A stretch of DNA of 8,307 nt, from positions 1 through 8,307 of the forward strand of contig JAJSAJ010000423.1 in NCBI GenBank assembly GCA_024274855.1, read 5' to 3'. Origin of the DNA: Planctomycetota bacterium (lineage in GTDB: Bacteria; Planctomycetota; Planctomycetia; Pirellulales; Pirellulaceae). The notes under the pieces are model-generated. The model did not search any database, was not told the origin of the DNA, and was given only the letters and a program-made list of their open reading frames with translations. Shown here one piece after another: positions 1 to 6,200 of the stretch. Made by a program: the position numbers and the translations under genes. Every line of letters starts with the position of its first letter. Within the stretch, counting starts at the first letter, position 1.

Positions 1-242
1 CCCGACGCGTCGAGCACCTCGGCCGTCAATTGGCCATCGCCCGGCAGCATCCCCGCGTAATTGCGGAAGTAAATCTGAAAATCGAGTGTCCCGGTCTTTT
101 CAGCCACGACCCGGAAATAGTCCTGATCGGCCGGCACGCCCGGATGCTCGGTGTCATTCGGGAAAATGGCCAGGTTCTCGACATTCAGTGTCGCCCCCGA
201 TCCGAGATAGGCGGCCGTTTGATAGTACTCGTTTTGCTCGTA
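1..242 (-). other. Start of a PPC-like (bacterial pre-peptidase C-terminal) domain, cut by window edge (residues 2576-2655+)
   Basis: After repeat C comes YEQNEYYQTAAYLG (from Tyr2576), an NDTEHPG segment, DQDYFRVVAEKTGTLDFQIY and then LTAEVLDASG at the edge. The order E-x-N-(x)-x-x-x-A-x-x-L-G, then D-x-D-Y-F-x-V and G-T-L-x-x-x-I, followed by a strand ending in L-D-A-S-G, is typical of PPC domains (Pfam PF04151). These are beta-sandwich modules attached to secreted proteases and other extracellular enzymes. The domain is incomplete here, and more copies may follow outside. Confidence 0.7.
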
Positions 243-3200
243 CATGTCCGGACCGAGGATCAACAGATGATCGCCGTCGGCGACGTTCGGCGAGACCACT
301 TCGACATTATCGAACGCGATGCTCGGCAGCCGAGTTCCACTGCGGTAGACCAGGATGTTCCCGGCGTCCGGATTGCGACTGTGGCCGACCACCACGAAAT
401 CGGTCGCCGCCAAGGCACTACCGTCAGCCTGGCTGATCACCAGGGCGTCACTTGCCTGTGGCGAACCGCCGTCGACCTTGATGAACAAGCCGTCACCAAC
501 TGCCGTGTCGGGGGCAACCTGAATCGTGTCGTTCCCGTCCTGCCCACGAATCTCCACGTTTTCGATAATTCCGGGCGTACCCATTGCCGCCGTGCCGTCG
601 TCCAACGTGATGGCTCGCCACCCGACCCGCTCAACAGTCCGGCCAACAGAGTCGACCAGAATCCGATCAACGCCATTGGTGCCGTTGTAGATAACCTTAT
701 CGGCAAATCCACCACCGGCGGGGCCACCCGTCCCGGTACCACCACCGGTGATGACCAAATCTCCTTCAGCTCGCATGAAACGGTACACAGTTGGTATGTG
801 ATCGGCCGTCAGCACGCCCGATTCATCACTCAACGGCGTGAACTCAATGACATCTTCCACTCGGGTACCAGAGACATACAAATCGACGCCAACCAAATCC
901 AGGTTGGCCGTCTCGATCCCCGTGTGCGTCACCAGCACGTTAGGACCACCCTGCTGTTCGATCGTTTGAATCATCGGATCGCCCGCAAGATCGGAGTCCA
1001 GTTCGACAACAACCGCGCCACCAGCACCATCGGCAACAAAGTTCAACGTATCGCTACCGCCGCCCGGCTCGCCTCCAACAACCAGTACGGTCTCAAAGGC
1101 ATTCCCGGTCAGGCCGCTTTCAACACTCACCACGTCGTCCCCACCCAGCGTATTGACGACCAAACCGACGAAATCATGCAAATCAATTCGGTTGTCGAAA
1201 CCAAGGGGATTGGTTCGCACGACATTCCCTGTCGCGGAAACGAAGAAGATGTCGTTTTCAGGCGTTCCCTGAACAACGACCTCGTTGGCCAGAACCGGTG
1301 GAACACCGCCCGGGTCGGGACTGATAACGGCTGCGTTTTCAATGCCGGCATAGGTGATCGCCAACAGGGCTGATCCGGCCGGATCGACCGGCTCAACGGT
1401 CCCCGTACCAGGCACGGCACCCAACGTTACATTCGCGTTCACCGCCTTCACATCCAACGCGTCACCTGCCGCCTGCCCGAACGCATCGATTGCAAGATGT
1501 TCGACATTCGCCAAGGAGAATGTGGTCGTCGAGCCACCCGATGTCAGGTCGAGTGTGCCGCTGCCGGCCACTGTCGATTCGTATTCGAACGTCTCGTCTC
1601 CGACCGTGCCGAGAATCTCCACCGAGTCGCTACCGGTCGACGGAGCACCACCGTCAACCAAAACACTACCAAGTTGCCAGTGGGGGAACGGCGCGATTGA
1701 AATGTTGTCATCGCCACCCTCGGTGCGCAACCCCAAAACACTATCTCCGGTACCGAGACCAGAGAAATCGATGAACGGGCCCGCGTCGACTTGGACTAGC
1801 CCGGAGAGCGTTCCAGTCCCGGTCACCGTGACGGCGTTGTCAGCACCCGTACCCAGAACAATAACGGAGTCCGTGCCGGCTCCCATACCACCGTCAATCG
1901 CAACAGACGCCGTTCCCGAAAAACGGATGCCAGTGAAATTCGTTGCCGTGCTGCGTTGCACGTATGCCGTGCCAGAATCATCGGTCGCACCCGGCAGGGC
2001 AACGAAGAAATCGTTACCAGCCGTTCCAGGCAACATAACGACGGCATTGGCTACATTCACCGCCAGAGTACCATCGTCCCGGCCAATCACACTGACGACA
2101 TCACTGCCAACGATGCTGCCCATCGTATCGATGCTGCCCATCGTATCGATGCTGATCGTGTCGAACCCCACGATGTTCCGCACTCGATACAGCTGAGTAG
2201 CCGCCACAAAATCTTCGACAACGACCAGGGGATCAGCTAGCGTGCCGGCCGCCGTGAAGTCGGCTGTGACCAGTTCTATTCCGGACGTCCCAGGATTGTC
2301 CGGATTGGTTCCCTTCAAAAGCAGCGTGTCGGTGTCACTCGCATCCCCGTCGTCGTCCAAGATGATGATGTCCAGGTTGTTCACGTAGCTGATCGCCACG
2401 ATCGGTGTTCCAAACGCGCCGTTGGTTGAACGGAGTTCGCCAGCCTCCGGATCGGATGGCTGAACCACGATGTCCTCGGAAACACCCAGATTCACCGCCG
2501 TGTGATAGATCAACAGGTCGGCCTGATCACCACTCTGGTCGTTTCCAGTCGGATTTCCTTCGTCAAAGCGGACATCGATACCCCAACCGGTCGGCGTATT
2601 GTCGGCATACGGCGTGATCTCGAGTGTGTCAATATCGTCCGGCCCCACGCTCGGTGTTCCCGGTGGCGGATTTTGGTCGTCGCCGAAGACATTGGCATAG
2701 GAGACGCCATTGATTCCAATCGGTGCGCTTCCATTGATCTCCAGAAACAGTTCATTCGCTCCGTCGGAATCCCAGTCCATGACCGCGTCACCGATGTTCG
2801 CCCCGGTAACCACGAAGTTGTCGTTCTGGTCCACAGCCGGGTCGTTGTTGTCACCAATCATGTTGACCACACCGGTTCCCGCAAAGAGAACCGCGTTCTC
2901 GATCGACGACCAGGTCAGTGGCAAATAGGGCAAACCCGACCACGGATCGACAGAAGTGATGGTCACATTGACCGGAGTCTCTTTGTCACTGTAGATGTTG
3001 ATGTCACCCGGCACCCAGACTCGCAACCGGTCACCCTGCGGTGCGTTGGAGGGGTCGGGATCCTGACCATTGATCCGGATGGCGAAGTTCGGTGACATAT
3101 CGGCCGTGATATCGTCCGCCACACCACTCGGCGCAAAGGTCACGTCGATCCCGGCATTGACGATCAAACCCGCGTCGGTCGGCACGGCCTGCACGAACGT

Positions 3201-6200
3201 TGGCGTGGCAATGTTGATGTCGACCAACGGCCCCGCAACCACATTGTCGATGCGGACAACGGAATCCGAGACATGGATTTGATCGTAGGCATTACCGGCA
3301 CCAACGCCTGGTATGACAACGCCGCTCGGCGCGCTCAGATCGGTTTCGGTCGGCGCGTAGACATACAGCCGATTAGTGCCCGCGCCACCATCGAGTGTCA
3401 GTCCGTTTTGCGCGAGCCCGCCCAGATCAATATCCGGTCCGGACGATCCACCCGCCATTCCGGGCAGCGCGCCGGCGTAACCCTCGGGCGGTCCGTCCCA
3501 TGGATTGCCGCCCAGGAAGACTAATGCCGAGTTGGGCGACTGCGGTGCCACGGTCAGATCATCGGCGCCGGCGGTCCCGACGACCGTCAACTGGTCGTCA
3601 TTCGCCAGATCGCCCGCGTACTGAAGCCTTTCGACCGTATTGGCATCGAGCGTCGTGCCCAAACCGGTCACATCCACATCACCGCTGGCCGCCGACTGGT
3701 ACGTGATCTGGACCGTTCTGGCGCCACCCGCGTCGATGATCATGACAACGTCTCGATTTGCCGGGTCATCGTTGGGATCGTTGCCATTAATTACAAACGT
3801 ATTACCGGTCATCATGGCGCCGCCAGCCAGGTGAACCATGAACAACTCCGCTCCTGCGGCCCCATTGAACGTGTGGTCGGCCGTCCCCGCCAATTGATCC
3901 GACTGGATGTGGAACGTGCCGGCGCCCGTGCCATCATTGATGGTCACCGCCGCCGTCCCGATCGGACCACCAACACCCGTGCCGTCGATATTGAACGTAT
4001 TGGAGCCGTTGCCCGCGTTGACCGTGATCACCTCGAGATCCGCACCATAGTGCAAGATCCCACCGGCACCGAAAATGCCGCCGGGAGTGACCGGGCCACC
4101 AAATAGCCCGCCACCAATATCGGTCGCGTTCATGTGATAGACGTTCGCGCCCGCGTCGGCCGTATCGTCAATGGTAAGCATGTCATCGCCACCTTGACCG
4201 TTCAGGATGACTGGGCTGACCACGCCATTGGCCGTACTGCTGCCGTCATCGACATTGACCGTATCATTGCCACCACCCGTATTGAGCGTCGTGCTGGCCA
4301 GACCGCCCGCAGTCGACTGAACATCAAACGTATGACCAGCACCGTTGGCACTGATGGTCACCGTCCCAGCACCCAGACTGTTGTACGTAATCAGACCGCC
4401 ACCGCCACCGCTTCCGGTGATGCCGGCGATCGTCGTTCCAGTCAACGTAACCGTTTCGGAGCCACCGGCACTGCCCGTGTCGTCGACGGTCAGCTGATCA
4501 TCGCCCGCATCGCCATTGACAACCACATCACCAAGTACGCCGTCGACCGTGTTGCCGGCGTCGGTAAAGTCAAACGTGTCGTTGCCACCGCCGCCGAACA
4601 GTGTCGTCGCGTTGAATCCGGCCGGCGTTTGCATCACGTTGAAATCGTCGGCGCTGTTGTCATCGATCGGGTCGGTGCCGGTTACGTCGTGTCCATACAG
4701 TTCGAGTGCCGTCAATCCGGCCGCCGCAGTCGTGAAATCCACATCGAACTGGTCCGCGGCGTCCAGACCATTGAGACGCACGGTCGTCTTGTTCGCGAAG
4801 CGAAATGTCTCGAACGTACCTCCGTTATCGGTGACTTGGACCGAGTTGTTGCCGTTAAGCAGGCCACCGTCCTCAACTGCCAGGTTGTCCACACCCCCGG
4901 TCAGAATCACGTCAAACATTGCGGCGACGACGTCGGTATCAACAGGAGCCAATCCGGTAAAGTTGACGACGACCTCATCACCGCTGGCGGGCGTTCCGTC
5001 GACATCCAGAACCCAAGACCCGGCATCTTCGGTCGCCCCAACCGTGTAGATCTCGTGCGCCACCGTTGTCGCACCTGCGTTACCGGTCATCGCCAGCATA
5101 TCGGAATCAGCGCCGCCGTCGAACGTGACAGATGCCGGCAGGTTGATATATCCATTGGAATTGTCAACAGTCAGTGTGTCATTACCAGCCAGCCCCGACA
5201 CCGTCACCCCCGTGATTGTGTTGAACGCTGAGTTGAAGACCAACGTACCGTCAACGTACAGTTCAAGGTTCGCGCCCGTGCCGTCACGGACAACCAAGAA
5301 CTCATTACCAGTGGCGTCGCCAGCGATTCCCACTCCTATCAGACCGTTGACTGGAGTTAACGTCTCAATACTAGCGAAAGTGACGTCTTGGTGCGCACTC
5401 GTGAAATAGACTGTACCATCACCAGGTCCAGTCACGGACAAGAACGCTCCAGTTGTTCCGGCGAGATCTAAAATCAAGTTGTCACCCGGCGAGGTGAAGA
5501 AAACGGGAGCGTTACCAAGAACCGAGTACTCGGTATCGAAACTTGGAATGACGTTGAGCGTATCCGCACCACTCCCCGCTTGCAATTCAAGTGTTTCAGT
5601 AGCTCCGTCATAGGTGATCGCACCCGAATTGGGCCCCACAATCGTCGTCGATGTGATGGCATAGCTCGTGGCCGCGCCGTTCAAATTGTCACGAGCGTCG
5701 ATTACGTCATCACCGGCCCCGAGGTCCAGGTCCAAGTCACCGACGATCGTCGACAGATCGCCAGCGGTAGGACTGATCACTACCGTGTCATCACCGCCAC
5801 CCGTGTTGACGTGGGTCGGTACCGAAGTACTCTCGACAACGACTTGCGCGCCGGCCACATTCTGAGCCAACAACTCGACATTCTCCATCGTTGCATAAGT
5901 CACGCCCCCGAAGAGACTTCGGTTGAACTGCGTGCCGGTGATCGTCCACGTGTCGTTGAGCGGATTGAGCTGGTCATCCACCACCAATGTATCAACACCA
6001 CCATCGCCGTTGGCGAACACGGTTTCAGGCAACAATGTATTGTTCACGCCATCGCTCGGAACGAGCGACATCGTGTCGCCGTCGACACCACCGTTGATCG
6101 TGACGGACGTCATCGCCGCTCCGATCGTCGACCGCACGACGGAAATATTATCCGCCCCCGCATCGCCGTTAATCGTGATCGTTGCAAGCGAGTCGGCCGT

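Noticed and set aside
30..1373. Plus-strand open frame of 447 codons
   Set aside because: It is in the register exactly complementary to the giant gene's codons. Stops there need sense codons TTA, CTA or TCA, which this gene rarely uses, so long antisense frames arise for free. The product has no recognisable domain.
4134..5231. Plus-strand open frame of 365 codons
   Set aside because: It is in the same codon-aligned antisense register. Its composition (Arg, His, Val, Ile rich) mirrors Asp/Gly/Asn/Thr codons of the real gene read backwards.
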